Below are positions 34,107 to 44,193 of a stretch of DNA of 64,000 bases, piece by piece. Source of the DNA: Deltaproteobacteria bacterium (GTDB taxonomy: Bacteria > Myxococcota_C > UBA6777); the NCBI GenBank assembly GCA_006226375.1, contig SBHC01000036.1, positions 62,001 to 126,000 on the forward strand, in the 5' to 3' direction. The notes under the pieces are model-generated. The model did no database searches. It was given only the letters and a program-made list of their open reading frames with translations, and was not told the DNA's origin. Every line of letters starts with the position of its first letter. Positions within the stretch are counted from its first letter, which is position 1. The position numbers and the translations under genes are program-made.

Positions 34107-36473
34107 ATGTCTTTAATCATCACTTGTTACCAGTGCGGTCGGCGATATGATCTCGCCGGATATCCCTCGCACTACCAATTTGCTTGTGCGTGTGGTGCAC
34201 AGCTCTACCATCCCCAGCACCCTCAGTATGCGGCGAGCAGTCAGGCTCGCGCAGCTGCTGCAAGCGGTTCGACGGCCTCACAGCCGGCGATGTCTGCGGC
34301 GACGGCTTCACAGGGGAACCTTCGCTCCACCGCTGCCTATTCGCAAAATGCGATTAAGCAGATGGAGCAACAAATTGAGCAACGCACAACCGCACAGCCT
34401 GGTGTGTCAGCTGAGTACGCACGTCAACAGCAGCAACAGCAACGACCGATCTCAATGCAAAGTCAGGCCGCGTTGTCTGCTGCATCGGCTGCTGCGCAAG
34501 TGTCAGCTGCGAGTGGTAGTGGCGAGTGGCAGCGGGCGTTGCAACAAAAAGAGCAAGCCCTGACCCAGGCCCAGCAAGAAGTTGCTCAACTGCGGCAACA
34601 GCTTCAATCGCTGTCGCAGTCGCAAAACCAGGTGGACGCGCAGCAGGCCCAACAGGCTCTTGCGCAGGCCCAACAAGAAAAGCAGCAAGCTCAAACGGCT
34701 TTGGCGCAAGCCCATCAAGAAAAGCAAGAAGCCCAGGCCGCGTTGGAGCAAGCGAAGAAAGAGAAGGAAGAGGCCGAAGCGTCCACACAGGAAGCCAAGC
34801 GCGAACGTGAGCGAGCCATCCTGGCCGAAACTCGACTGCGCCGCCGTGAAAAAGAACTGGATCAGCGTGAGCAAGAGTTCGACTCCCAGGTCAACGCTGG
34901 CATTGATCAAAAACGGCAAGAAGCGGAAGCCCAGTTGTCACACCTTCAACAACAGGTGGAGCAGGCACAAACCGAGTTGGCCGAGCGTCAGAACAAGCTG
35001 ACCGAGCAGAGCGAAATCGAGGCGGATCTCGACAAGCTTCGCACGCAAATGGCGGAAGTTCTCGAAGAACAACAAATTGTTGAGCGAGACCGACAAGAAG
35101 CGGAAGCCCAAAAAGCAGCGGCTGTCCAAGAGTTGGAGCAAGCGCAAGCGCAACTCCAACAATTCCAAGCTCAGATCCAAACGTCCCAAGACACGCTGAA
35201 GTCGTTGGAAGAGCGGGCTCAAATTCTGCAGAAAGAACATCGTGCTGCACAGCACTTGGTCGCAGAAGCCCGCGAACTACAACAAACCACGATGGGCCTG
35301 GAAGAGAAGAAAGCGGCCTACGAGGAAGAGCTTGTTGGGATTGAGCAAACGCTGGCTACCGCTCGGGCGGAGCAAGAGCAAGCCATCTCGCAGATCGATG
35401 CCCTTCGCGCACAAGCCGATGAAGCCCAGCGTCATGCGGCGGAAGCTGCCGAAAAGTTGGAAGCTCAGCTGCAGTCGATGAGTGAGCAACGCTCGACCCT
35501 CGACGCGAAGGAAGTCACTCTTCATTCGGCAGAGGCGTCCTTGACACACCAACGTCAGGAAGCGGAGCAACGCCAACGTCAAGCCGAAGAGGCTGAAAAG
35601 GAAAGCCGCGCTGCGCTGCACGACCTGGAAGAACAAAAGCGGGCTTTGGAAGCGCTACGTAGCGATGTTGAAGCTCTCCGCGCAGAGAGTGACGAGAAGT
35701 ACCGCGAGAGCTTGGCCCTTCAACAAGAAGCTGACGTTATTCGTTCGGAGACTCGTCAGGCGCAACAACGCGCTGCTGCGATGGAAGCCCAAGCCAAGGA
35801 AGCCATGGCGCGCGCGGCCGAAACCATCGCCAAGGCTCAAGAAGCACAGGAAAAAGCACGCGAAGAGCGCGAGCAACTCGAAGCGTTGCGTGCCAACCTG
35901 GAGCAGCAAGAGTCCGTGGCGCAGTCGGCCCAAAAAGAGGCCGAAGCGTCGACACAAGAGGCGAAGCAGGTCCACAAAGAAGCGGAAGAAATGGCGCTGC
36001 GAGCCAAAACCGCTGAAGAGGCGCTCAAGAAGACCAAGGAAAGCACGGAGCGAACCCTGCGTCGTTACCGTCAGATGTTCTATGTCACAGGCTTTTTGAT
36101 CGTTCTGGGCATTGTTGCAGCGGTCTTGTTCTATGTGTTGGTGTGGGTTCCCAACCAGCAGTCGTACAAGGAGAGCAACCGGACATCGTCTTGGGTCCCT
36201 TCGTCGAGTCGGCTGACCTTCAAGCGCTCCAAGCCGGGCTCCAAGTTGAAGTTTAAGGGTTCCCTCCGGTTGTATGGCAAGCGGAAGTCGCCTGTTGTGA
36301 TTCAGGTGACTCCTTCTTCCACCCGTCGTTCTGTGAAGCGTGAGACCGGTGTGGCGCTGCGTATGCAGCCTTCCAACGTTGCTCAAGACGATGGGCGACA
36401 GCCATCCCCACGCGCTCTTCCGCCCGGCAAGGATCCCAAGCCTTCCTCGCTACAACCTACAGCGATCCAATAA
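34107..36473 (+). CDS. Zinc-ribbon, long coiled-coil, single-pass membrane protein
   Basis: I know of no characterised counterpart. The ATG at 34107 (AAGGAA 8 bases upstream) gives 788 residues. Residues 1-35 form a zinc ribbon, 'TCYQCGRRYDL' and 'FACACGAQL', like those opening many myxobacterial signalling proteins. A Gln/Ala-rich, disordered segment follows. Residues about 140-650 are one very long coiled coil of Gln, Glu, Ala, Lys and Arg. A membrane helix ('FLIVLGIVAAVLFYVLVWV') lies near residues 658-680, and about 110 basic residues rich in Ser, Pro and Lys are outside. The cytoplasmic coil could be about 75 nm long if continuous and may act as a spacer or organiser. Confidence 0.8.
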   Translation: MSLIITCYQCGRRYDLAGYPSHYQFACACGAQLYHPQHPQYAASSQARAAAASGSTASQPAMSAATASQGNLRSTAAYSQNAIKQMEQQIEQRTTAQPGVSAEYARQQQQQQRPISMQSQAALSAASAAAQVSAASGSGEWQRALQQKEQALTQAQQEVAQLRQQLQSLSQSQNQVDAQQAQQALAQAQQEKQQAQTALAQAHQEKQEAQAALEQAKKEKEEAEASTQEAKRERERAILAETRLRRREKELDQREQEFDSQVNAGIDQKRQEAEAQLSHLQQQVEQAQTELAERQNKLTEQSEIEADLDKLRTQMAEVLEEQQIVERDRQEAEAQKAAAVQELEQAQAQLQQFQAQIQTSQDTLKSLEERAQILQKEHRAAQHLVAEARELQQTTMGLEEKKAAYEEELVGIEQTLATARAEQEQAISQIDALRAQADEAQRHAAEAAEKLEAQLQSMSEQRSTLDAKEVTLHSAEASLTHQRQEAEQRQRQAEEAEKESRAALHDLEEQKRALEALRSDVEALRAESDEKYRESLALQQEADVIRSETRQAQQRAAAMEAQAKEAMARAAETIAKAQEAQEKAREEREQLEALRANLEQQESVAQSAQKEAEASTQEAKQVHKEAEEMALRAKTAEEALKKTKESTERTLRRYRQMFYVTGFLIVLGIVAAVLFYVLVWVPNQQSYKESNRTSSWVPSSSRLTFKRSKPGSKLKFKGSLRLYGKRKSPVVIQVTPSSTRRSVKRETGVALRMQPSNVAQDDGRQPSPRALPPGKDPKPSSLQPTAIQ

Positions 36474-36553
36474 CCTTCTGTTTGCAGGGAGACAGCGGCG
36501 TCCTCAGGTAGGGGAAGGATGCCCATCTCGCTGTGCTCTGAGTCCAACACCCA

Positions 36554-37411
36554 ATGCCAACCCTCGATCAGCTTTATAGCCTGTCTTTGCACCAGATTCC
36601 CATCGCGGTGATCGATCTGGAGACGACAGGTTTGCACGCTCACACCGACTCGATTTGTGAGATAGGGGCTGTTCTTCTTGAGGGTGGGGAGATCCTTGAC
36701 GAGTACACCACGCTCGTTAATCCCCAACAGATCATGTCGGAAGACGTGATCGCCATCCATCACTTAACCAACGAAATGCTCGTGAACGCTCCGCTGCTTC
36801 CCCAGGTGTTGCCCGACTTCCTTCAGTTCGTGGGAGCGTCTGTGATTGCAGGGCATAACGTGGGGTTTGATCTCAGCTTTCTGAATCCTTCGTTGCGGCC
36901 TCTTGGCATCGATCTAAGCCAACGTCCCATTCTTGATACCGCTCAACTCGCGCGAAAGCTGCTCAAAGGGGCGAGCGGGTACTCGTTGTCTCGCTTGGCG
37001 GGTGAGTTTGAGTTGCCTGCCACGCAGTTCCACCGCGCCCTCGACGACGCCCGGACCACCGCTTACCTGCTCTCGCTGTTGTTTGATAGGCTCGCTGAGC
37101 AGGGGGTTCACACCTTGTCCCAGCTGACCGAGACCTTTCCATTTCGAGGAACACCATCGTCCTCGGAGGGTCTCTCGCCGCTGGAAGAAGCGCTCTGGAT
37201 GGCGATCGAACATTCGCTGCCCGTGGATATCCGGTACCGCAATCGCAACGATGTTGTTCGTCAGCGCCGCATTACACCAGAACGTTTGGCTTCTCCTTAT
37301 GTGTATGCGTTTTGTCACCTTCGTCGGGAGCAGCGGTGTTTTAGAATGGACCGGATTGAACACTACAAGGTGATCTCGGAAAAATCGAACCCTCCTGAAA
37401 ACGAAAAGTGA
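36554..37411 (+). CDS. DnaQ-type 3'-5' exonuclease with C-terminal WYL-like domain
   Basis: A 285-residue protein. The N-terminal 180 residues are a DEDDh exonuclease as in the epsilon subunit of DNA polymerase III. Asp21 and Glu23 are in 'VIDLETTG', the second Asp in 'AGHNVGFDLSFL', and the His and last Asp in 'FHRALDDART'. The C-terminal 75 residues ('LPVDIRYRNRNDVVRQRRIT', 'YVYAFCHLRREQRCFRMDRI') look like a WYL domain, a ligand- or nucleic-acid-binding module better known from transcription regulators of DNA-damage and phage-defence genes. The protein may trim DNA or RNA under control of a bound effector. It is not the replicative epsilon by context. Confidence 0.88.
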   Translation: MPTLDQLYSLSLHQIPIAVIDLETTGLHAHTDSICEIGAVLLEGGEILDEYTTLVNPQQIMSEDVIAIHHLTNEMLVNAPLLPQVLPDFLQFVGASVIAGHNVGFDLSFLNPSLRPLGIDLSQRPILDTAQLARKLLKGASGYSLSRLAGEFELPATQFHRALDDARTTAYLLSLLFDRLAEQGVHTLSQLTETFPFRGTPSSSEGLSPLEEALWMAIEHSLPVDIRYRNRNDVVRQRRITPERLASPYVYAFCHLRREQRCFRMDRIEHYKVISEKSNPPENEK

Positions 37412-37653
37412 GACCGAGAGGCCTTTGCCTAAATCTAGTAAAGGGAGTCGTTTCGTATGAGTAGGGTGGGAGTCTGTTTTTTTGACTCTACACCACAAGC
37501 TCTTCTTTACTGAGACGATTCCAAACGATGAACAACTTTGGTTCCAGGAAGAAAGAATGTGCCTCACGGAGATAGCATTTGCTCCAAAAGGCCGTTGTTT
37601 GACGTGTTTTGCTTCTTGGTTATCCTGAGGTATGAAAGAGAAAGGGAGACTTT

Positions 37654-39393
37654 ATGTTGCGGTATGTAAGACAGTTTTGGTTGATTTTTGGTGTGACTCT
37701 TCTTGTAGCGACGGCTTGCGGAGGTAGCACACCTCCCACTCTCATTTTAACTGCAGACAAAACCGAAGCGTCTCCAGGTGGAACTGTAACGCTCAATGTG
37801 GCTGCGACAGGCTTCAAGTTCGCGGATCCTGCTTCTGGAGCGTCCACGGATCCCTCGGTTGGCTTTTTCCGCGTCTATCTGGACGACAAAACCGGAGACG
37901 ACTTCTTGGCAGAGGGCTTTGCGACTCCGTTTAATGTCACGTTGCCCAGCGATCTCTCGGAAGGTGACCACACCCTTCGTGTTGTTCTGCTTAAGAGCGA
38001 CAAGACACCCTTTTCACCAGAAGTGGCTCAGACTGTTACGGTGAAGGTGGTTCAAAGTGTTCCAACTTTGAGCGTGAGCGCTGACAAGACCAAAGTGAAG
38101 CCCGGTGAGCAGGTCACTCTGACCATCAAAGCCACGGGAATCAGCCTGGTGCCTCCCGCTGCCAACACAGTGAACAAGACAGGACAAGGTCACTACCATG
38201 TCTCCTTTGACAATGATGACCCCGAGCAAACCTATGCATCGTTGGGCCACGAAGAGACCGTTCGAGTGACCATCCCCTTGTCGATCACGGCTGGCGCTCA
38301 CAAGATGCACGTCTACTTGATGAACAACAACCACAGCAAGTTCACCCCGGAAGTGAAGCAAACCATCGACATTGAAGTGACCGAGGCGGCTCCCCCCACG
38401 CTGCAAATCTCTCTCGACAAGCAGACCGCAGCTCCCGGAGACACCGTGTTCTTGAGCGTGTCTGTGACCAACTTCCAGCTCAAGAAGATCGAAGACAATT
38501 CTGTTAAGAAAGCGGGCGAAGGTCACTACCATGTCTTGATCGGTGACGGAGATCCCACAGACAGCAACGATTACATCGCAGCTGACTTCCGCGAAAAGCT
38601 TGAGGTTGTGCTTCCCAACAACACACCCCTCGGCAAGACCAAGATCTTTGTGTACTTGATGAACAACGACCACAGCAAATACGCACCCGAAACCAAAGCT
38701 TCAGCAGAGTTGGAAATTGTAGGTAAGGATCAGCCCATCGTGAACATGTCTGTGCCAAGCACTGATATCGTCGCTGGGGAAGATGTGGAAGTCAGCATCA
38801 GCGTGAAGAACTTCAACCTGACCGCCATCTCCAACAACCCCACCAACAAGTCGGGTGAAGGTCACTATCACATTGTCTTGGATGATGCAGATCCGGAAAA
38901 GGATTACATCACCGCCGACTTCAAAGACAAGGTCACGATCAAGCTACCCGCCACGACCAAACCCGGCGCGCACAAGCTACGCGTGATTCTCATGAACAAC
39001 GATCATACGGTGTACAAGCCGGAAGGCAAGACAGCCATCGATATCAACGTGATCGATCCGAACGCGCCGAGAATTTCGTTCCAAGTCGACAAGACTTCCG
39101 TGAAAGCTGGCGACAAGATGCAGGTCACCGTTGAGGTGAAGAACTTTGCGCTCAAGGCCATCTCAGGTTCGCCGACCAACAAGGCAGGCGAAGGTCACTT
39201 TCACCTCGCGTTTGATGACAACGACCCCGAGCAAACCTACATCACGGCTACCCACGAGACCAGCGTGACAATCACTGTCCCCAGCAATCTCTCCAAGGGC
39301 AAGCACAAGCTTGTCGCCTACCTGATGAACAACGACCACACCAAGTACAGCCCTGAGGTCAAGTTCTCCCTCGAGTTCGAAATCACCGAGTAA
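37654..39393 (+). CDS. Lipoprotein with five tandem His-patterned beta domains
   Basis: A 579-residue lipoprotein, lipobox 'LLVATAC' (Cys22), with GGGAG before the ATG. It consists of five repeats of about 105 residues (starting near 28, 136, 249, 362 and 471), each an Ig-like beta sandwich. Repeats 2-5 contain 'GEGHYHVxxDDxDP' and 'LMNNDHSKYxPE', which keep three His at the same places. Repeat 1 has 'VGFFRVYLDD' and 'LLKSDKTPFSPE' instead, with no His. Similar HYH patterns occur in DUF4399-like periplasmic domains. The fixed His suggest metal binding, perhaps copper, or ligand binding at the surface. No transporter or copper gene is nearby. Function is unknown. Confidence 0.85.
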   Translation: MLRYVRQFWLIFGVTLLVATACGGSTPPTLILTADKTEASPGGTVTLNVAATGFKFADPASGASTDPSVGFFRVYLDDKTGDDFLAEGFATPFNVTLPSDLSEGDHTLRVVLLKSDKTPFSPEVAQTVTVKVVQSVPTLSVSADKTKVKPGEQVTLTIKATGISLVPPAANTVNKTGQGHYHVSFDNDDPEQTYASLGHEETVRVTIPLSITAGAHKMHVYLMNNNHSKFTPEVKQTIDIEVTEAAPPTLQISLDKQTAAPGDTVFLSVSVTNFQLKKIEDNSVKKAGEGHYHVLIGDGDPTDSNDYIAADFREKLEVVLPNNTPLGKTKIFVYLMNNDHSKYAPETKASAELEIVGKDQPIVNMSVPSTDIVAGEDVEVSISVKNFNLTAISNNPTNKSGEGHYHIVLDDADPEKDYITADFKDKVTIKLPATTKPGAHKLRVILMNNDHTVYKPEGKTAIDINVIDPNAPRISFQVDKTSVKAGDKMQVTVEVKNFALKAISGSPTNKAGEGHFHLAFDDNDPEQTYITATHETSVTITVPSNLSKGKHKLVAYLMNNDHTKYSPEVKFSLEFEITE

Positions 39394-39491
39394 GCAAACC
39401 TACCAAGCCACAAACGAAGCCCTACCTGGCCGCGAAATTTCTCTCACAGCTACGGTCGTATGTGCATGTTCGTGATGAGTGGATTGCGTGA

Positions 39492-42380
39492 TTAAGCGTA
39501 GTCTTCCATTGGGGGACAGGTGCAGTAGAGGTGGCGGTCGCCGTAGGCGTCGTCCACACGTCCGACGTGCGGCCAGAATTTGTGGGCTCGGACCCAAGGG
39601 GCAGGGTAGGCGGCTTGTTCGCGTGTGTAAGGACGATCCCAGTCGTCAGCCATGACCACATCTTGGGTGTGAGGGGCGTTGTGGAGTGGGCTGTTGTCCG
39701 CAGCGATCTTGCCGTCCACTACGTCTTGGATCTCTTGACGGATGGCGATCATTGCGTCGCAGAACCGGTCGAGTTCGGCTTTGGACTCGCTCTCTGTCGG
39801 CTCCACCATCAAGGTTCCAGGAACAGGCCAGGACATGGTGGGAGCGTGGAAGCCAAAGTCCATCAGGCGCTTGGCTACGTCTACCACTTCTACGCCGTTG
39901 GCTTTGAACGGGCGGAGGTCCAGGACAAACTCATGGGCCACGCGGTCGTTGTTGCCAGTGTAGAGGATGTCGTAGTGCTCTTTAAGGCGGGAAGCCATGT
40001 AGTTGGCGTTGAGGATCGCCACTTGCGTTGCTTGCTTCAGGCCGGCTTCACCCATCAGTGCGATGTACACCCAGGAGATGGGCAGGATGCTGGGGCTGCC
40101 ATAAGGCGCAGCAGAGACGGGTCCGATGGCTTCGCTCTGGCCGAGTTCGACGAGGGGGTGCCCAGGCAAGAACGGAGTGAGGTGAGCGACCGTTGCGATC
40201 GGTCCCATGCCGGGTCCGCCGCCGCCGTGAGGGATGCAGAAGGTCTTGTGCAAGTTGAGGTGACAGACGTCAGCGCCAAAGTCGCCGGGTCGGCAGAGAC
40301 CAACCTGTGCGTTCATGTTGGCGCCGTCCATGTAGACTTGACCGCCGTTGGCGTGAATGATCTCACAAACTTGCTTGATGCCTTCCTCAAACACACCGTG
40401 GGTGGAGGGGTAGGTCACCATCAACGCGCCCAGGTTGTCGGCGTGTTGCTTGGCTTTGGCTTCGAGATCTTCGAGGTCGATATCGCCGCGGTTGTCACAA
40501 GCAACGGGGACCACTTTGAAGCCCGCCATCACTGCACTGGCAGGGTTGGTGCCATGTGCGGATGTGGGAATCAAGCAGATGTTGCGGTGCTCTTCGTTGC
40601 GGCTTTCGTGGTAGGCGCGGATCACAAGGAGTCCCGCGTATTCGCCTTGGGAGCCTGCGTTGGGCTGAAGGGAGACGCCGTCGAAGCCGGTGATCTCAGC
40701 CAGCCATGTGCTCAAGGTGTCGAACAGGATCTTGTACCCTTGGGTTTGGTCGGCGGGTGCAAACGGGTGCAGCGCGCCAAACTCCGGCCAAGTGACGGGG
40801 AGCATCTCGGAGGTTCCGTTGAGCTTCATGGTGCAGGAGCCGAGCGGAATCATCGAGTGAGCCAAAGACAGGTCACGTCCTTGCAAGCGATGGATGTAGC
40901 GCAGCATCTCGTGCTCGGAGTGGTAACGGTGGAACACCTCATGAGTGAGGTAGTCGCTGGTTCGAGTGAAGGCCTCGGAGTACGACACGTCGATTTGACC
41001 AGCCAGTGTGTCCACATCAACGTTGGTGTCGCTTCCACCACCGAAGATGGCAAACAAGGCTTCCAGGTCGTCGCGGGTGGTGCTCTCATCCAGGGAGATG
41101 CCGATACTACCATCGTTGAAGTAGCGAAGGTTGATCTCGCTCTTCAACGCCAGCGCTTGGAGGTTGCCTTGTTGGGAGTGGTCCGTTTGCACGGTGAGGG
41201 TGTCGAAGAAGGGTGCATCTTCCAGGGTGTAACCTAGCTGCTTCAGGCCTTCCGCGAGAACGCAGGTTTTGCCGTGGATTTGTTCGGCGATGCGACGCAG
41301 GCCTTGGGGACCGTGGTACACAGCGTACATCCCGGCCATGATCGCGAGCAGGACCTGTGAGGTGCAGATGTTACTGGTGGCGCGGTCGCGGCGGATGTGT
41401 TGTTCGCGAGTTTGCAGCGCGAGGCGGTAGCCGGGTTTGCCTGTGGCGTCACGGGATACGCCGATGAGGCGTCCGGGAACCTGGCGTTTGTGCTGCTCTT
41501 GGGTGGAGAGGTAGGCCGCGTGGGGGCCACCAAAGCCCAAGGGAATACCGAACCGTTGGGTGGAGCCGACAGCGATGTCTGCGCCCCATTCTCCCGGGCT
41601 CTTCAACATGGTGAGGGAGAGCAAGTCAGCGGCCATGACTACGGTGGTCTTGGCTGCTTTGGCCTTCTCGATGATCGCGCCGTAGTCTTCGATGCGTCCG
41701 TGAGTATCGGGGTATTGCAGCAACACACCCGCGACGTTGTTGCCCTCGAAATCAAAGTCGCTCAGGTCGTCTTCGATGAAGAGTTCCACGTCGAGGGGCT
41801 TGGACCGCGTTTGGACCACTGCGATGGTTTGCGGGTGGCAGTGTTTGGAGACGACAAAGCCCTTGCGCTTGTTGCGATGAATGGCAAAGCACATGGCCAT
41901 GGCTTCGGCGGCTGCGGTGGCTTCGTCAAGCATTGATGCGTTCGCGAGGGGGAGGCCTGTCAAATCTGCGACCATCGTCTGGAAGTTGATGAGTGCTTCC
42001 ATTCGACCCTGGGAGATCTCTGCCTGGTAAGGAGTGTATTGGGTGTACCAGCCGGGGTTCTCCAGAATGTTTCGCTGAATCACAGGCGGGGTGATGCAGT
42101 TGGAGTAACCCATGCCAATCATGGAGCGGAAGACTTTGTTTTGCGACGCGATGCCCTTGAGTTCCTGAATCAGCTCATGCTCGCCTCGGGGAGCACCCAA
42201 CGACAACGGCTCGTTGCGCTGAATCGACTGGGGAATCACGCTGTGAACGAGAGCGTCGAGAGAGTCGAGGTCCAACGCTTTCAGCATGGCCTGCACTTCG
42301 TCAGCGCTGGGGCCAATGTGGCGCTCTACAAAGGTATCCAACGGGGCGAACAGCGAAGAAGTTGGGTTGTGCTCAGCCAT
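39492..42380 (-). CDS. gcvP: Glycine dehydrogenase (decarboxylating), P-protein
   Basis: GcvP is the pyridoxal-phosphate enzyme of the glycine cleavage system. It decarboxylates glycine and passes aminomethyl to the H-protein. The start at 42380 (AGGAG 9 bases upstream) gives 962 residues, the full single-chain form. Key features: '[14 protein letters not shown]' at the N-terminus, '[18 protein letters not shown]', '[17 protein letters not shown]', and the PLP-binding Lys712 in '[20 protein letters not shown]'. A Gly-rich loop and '[18 protein letters not shown]' complete the C-terminal half. gcvT and gcvH are not adjacent. I looked for a glycine riboswitch upstream and found none. Confidence 0.98.
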   Translation of the reverse strand: MAEHNPTSSLFAPLDTFVERHIGPSADEVQAMLKALDLDSLDALVHSVIPQSIQRNEPLSLGAPRGEHELIQELKGIASQNKVFRSMIGMGYSNCITPPVIQRNILENPGWYTQYTPYQAEISQGRMEALINFQTMVADLTGLPLANASMLDEATAAAEAMAMCFAIHRNKRKGFVVSKHCHPQTIAVVQTRSKPLDVELFIEDDLSDFDFEGNNVAGVLLQYPDTHGRIEDYGAIIEKAKAAKTTVVMAADLLSLTMLKSPGEWGADIAVGSTQRFGIPLGFGGPHAAYLSTQEQHKRQVPGRLIGVSRDATGKPGYRLALQTREQHIRRDRATSNICTSQVLLAIMAGMYAVYHGPQGLRRIAEQIHGKTCVLAEGLKQLGYTLEDAPFFDTLTVQTDHSQQGNLQALALKSEINLRYFNDGSIGISLDESTTRDDLEALFAIFGGGSDTNVDVDTLAGQIDVSYSEAFTRTSDYLTHEVFHRYHSEHEMLRYIHRLQGRDLSLAHSMIPLGSCTMKLNGTSEMLPVTWPEFGALHPFAPADQTQGYKILFDTLSTWLAEITGFDGVSLQPNAGSQGEYAGLLVIRAYHESRNEEHRNICLIPTSAHGTNPASAVMAGFKVVPVACDNRGDIDLEDLEAKAKQHADNLGALMVTYPSTHGVFEEGIKQVCEIIHANGGQVYMDGANMNAQVGLCRPGDFGADVCHLNLHKTFCIPHGGGGPGMGPIATVAHLTPFLPGHPLVELGQSEAIGPVSAAPYGSPSILPISWVYIALMGEAGLKQATQVAILNANYMASRLKEHYDILYTGNNDRVAHEFVLDLRPFKANGVEVVDVAKRLMDFGFHAPTMSWPVPGTLMVEPTESESKAELDRFCDAMIAIRQEIQDVVDGKIAADNSPLHNAPHTQDVVMADDWDRPYTREQAAYPAPWVRAHKFWPHVGRVDDAYGDRHLYCTCPPMEDYA

Positions 42381-42674
42381 CCGAAACACTCCTGTTGAAG
42401 GACGGAGTCTCACCGCCCAATGCTGGGGCCTGTTCTTCACAGTGACCCGCAGGGAAAGTCAAAACATCTGCAAATCCAGTCGAGTAAACGAGAGCGCTGC
42501 TCGTGAAGGTACACAAAGGCGCTCCAGAGAGGTCACGTCATACCACAGAAGAACCCCTCTATCAATGTGGCAAATCAAAAACTTAAGCTTGTTGGGCGGT
42601 GTTGAACTCCAGCCCAATGTTCTTGAGAGTGAACGAGCTTCTTCTTTTTGATCCCTCTTGGCTCGTCGTCTCTC

Positions 42675-44000
42675 TTAAGCAAACTCTTCTTTGTTGTATT
42701 CCAGAAACAGGATCCTGTTACGGAACGTTGGGTGCTCGGCTTCTGCCGCGAGGTCTTCGTCCATTTCTTCGGAGATGTAGAACAAGGGTTTGTCAGGGTT
42801 GTTCTTTAACTCCTCAATGAACGTCTCGTACTCCACACGGTCGAGTTGGCGGTTGGCAATGTGGGTGTCATGCTCCAGCCATCGCAACATTTGTTTGGAA
42901 GCGTGCTGGTAACGCTCGGCCTCCGCTTCGTTCATTCCGGTGCGGACGGCCTCGTCGATGTATGGGGCAGCCTCCTCCATCGTGAGAAACTCATAAGGCA
43001 GGATCTCGTTCAGCTTGAGGTAGGCGGCTTGCATCGCAACGGCCTGGTTGTGGACCATCTGTTGGCGCTCTTCTGTGTTTGCCCCTTCCACTTCGTGAGC
43101 TGTGGCTTCGACTAGACCCTCGACAGGTCGTTCGGCGTCGGGGCTGAACTGTGCGAGCAGTGCGGTAAAAATCTCCTGGCGTGTTCCCGTCTTCAGCAGG
43201 ACATTTACAACGGAGAGGAGGCCATAACGGCGGGCGGCTTCAAAGTCGCAGAGCGCTTCCACTTCCTGAGAGTCGGCTCGCGACGTCCAAACCGCGATGA
43301 TGCCAAGGGAAACGTTCAGCATAAACTGGCCCAGTTTGAGCACCACGTAGGCTAGTACCAACTTGACGATCCAGTTCTGTCCCACAAACCAGCCGCTGGT
43401 CCAATGGTAAAGGTAGCTGATCGCGACAGTCACCCATACCGCAAAGATAACAATCTTAAGGTAGAAGTACCGCATCCAGAAGTTGTAGTGCAGGCTGAAG
43501 TGACACATCTCATGGCTGAGGACGGCTTTGAGTTCGTCTTCCTCCAACGTGTGCAAGAGGTAAGGACCGATGTAGATGGCGTTCCAGGGCTTAATGAAGT
43601 TGAGGATGTCCACATTGACGACGGCAGCCATCGCCTCGGACGTCTCATCCACCAAGTATACGTTGGGGACTTCTTTCTCCCAGAACGACTCGCTGATTTC
43701 ACGGACTATCGCGTGTAGCTGCTCTGCGGTGTACTTGCCCAGCTTTTCAGGAGGAGCGTTTTCCACCAAGATTCCTTCTGGAATATCGACGTTGCTGCCT
43801 TGAAGCCAGATCACAAACAAGAAAATACCAGCGCCCCAAAACGGCATGACCGGGCCAAAGTAATGGACCCAATACGCGGCCATTGCAATGGTGAGGGCGA
43901 TCAGGAGCCAGGCCCAAAACTTCTCACTTGCAAGCGCTTCATGGACCGTTGTTTCCAACTCTTTGTGGGAGACATAGGGAAACGACGAATTCTGACTCAT
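42675..44000 (-). CDS. M48-family (HtpX-like) membrane metalloprotease
   Basis: A 441-residue membrane protein with the zinc motif HExxH in 'VLSHEMCHFSLH' (His163, Glu164, His167). The third ligand Glu is in 'SQEVEALCDFEAARRYG', the family signature. Two hydrophobic helices at residues 27-65 and two around 170-235 flank the active site, as in HtpX/Ste24-type proteases that cut misfolded or processed membrane proteins on the cytoplasmic side. A long acidic C-terminal domain (about 270-441) is extra to HtpX. It may sense substrate or bind a partner. It is a single-gene unit, divergent from the PPDK regulator. Confidence 0.9.
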   Translation of the reverse strand: MSQNSSFPYVSHKELETTVHEALASEKFWAWLLIALTIAMAAYWVHYFGPVMPFWGAGIFLFVIWLQGSNVDIPEGILVENAPPEKLGKYTAEQLHAIVREISESFWEKEVPNVYLVDETSEAMAAVVNVDILNFIKPWNAIYIGPYLLHTLEEDELKAVLSHEMCHFSLHYNFWMRYFYLKIVIFAVWVTVAISYLYHWTSGWFVGQNWIVKLVLAYVVLKLGQFMLNVSLGIIAVWTSRADSQEVEALCDFEAARRYGLLSVVNVLLKTGTRQEIFTALLAQFSPDAERPVEGLVEATAHEVEGANTEERQQMVHNQAVAMQAAYLKLNEILPYEFLTMEEAAPYIDEAVRTGMNEAEAERYQHASKQMLRWLEHDTHIANRQLDRVEYETFIEELKNNPDKPLFYISEEMDEDLAAEAEHPTFRNRILFLEYNKEEFA

Positions 44001-44193
44001 GGCAATGCTCGTTTGCTGCTAGAAAATAGACGAAGGTACGAGGAAGAAAAGAGTGTCGCTACCTTAGCTTTGATGGAGACTTGGTTTCAAGCGAAAAAGC
44101 TACGAACTTCTTTCCTTTTGCCTCCCACAGCGTTACAATCGCGCCCTCAACCAAGGAGGATACACCGTTCGCTGTTGGCGCAGGTAGGTTGGA

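Noticed and set aside
39531-41237. 568-residue open frame on the plus strand inside gcvP
   Set aside because: It is antisense to gcvP, whose motifs are complete. The protein has no recognisable domain and its Val/Gly/His-rich composition is that of a shadow frame.
42381-42674. Possible glycine riboswitch upstream of gcvP
   Set aside because: I looked on the minus strand for the tandem aptamer signatures (GGAGAG...GCCGAAGG...CTCTCAGGC) and did not find them.
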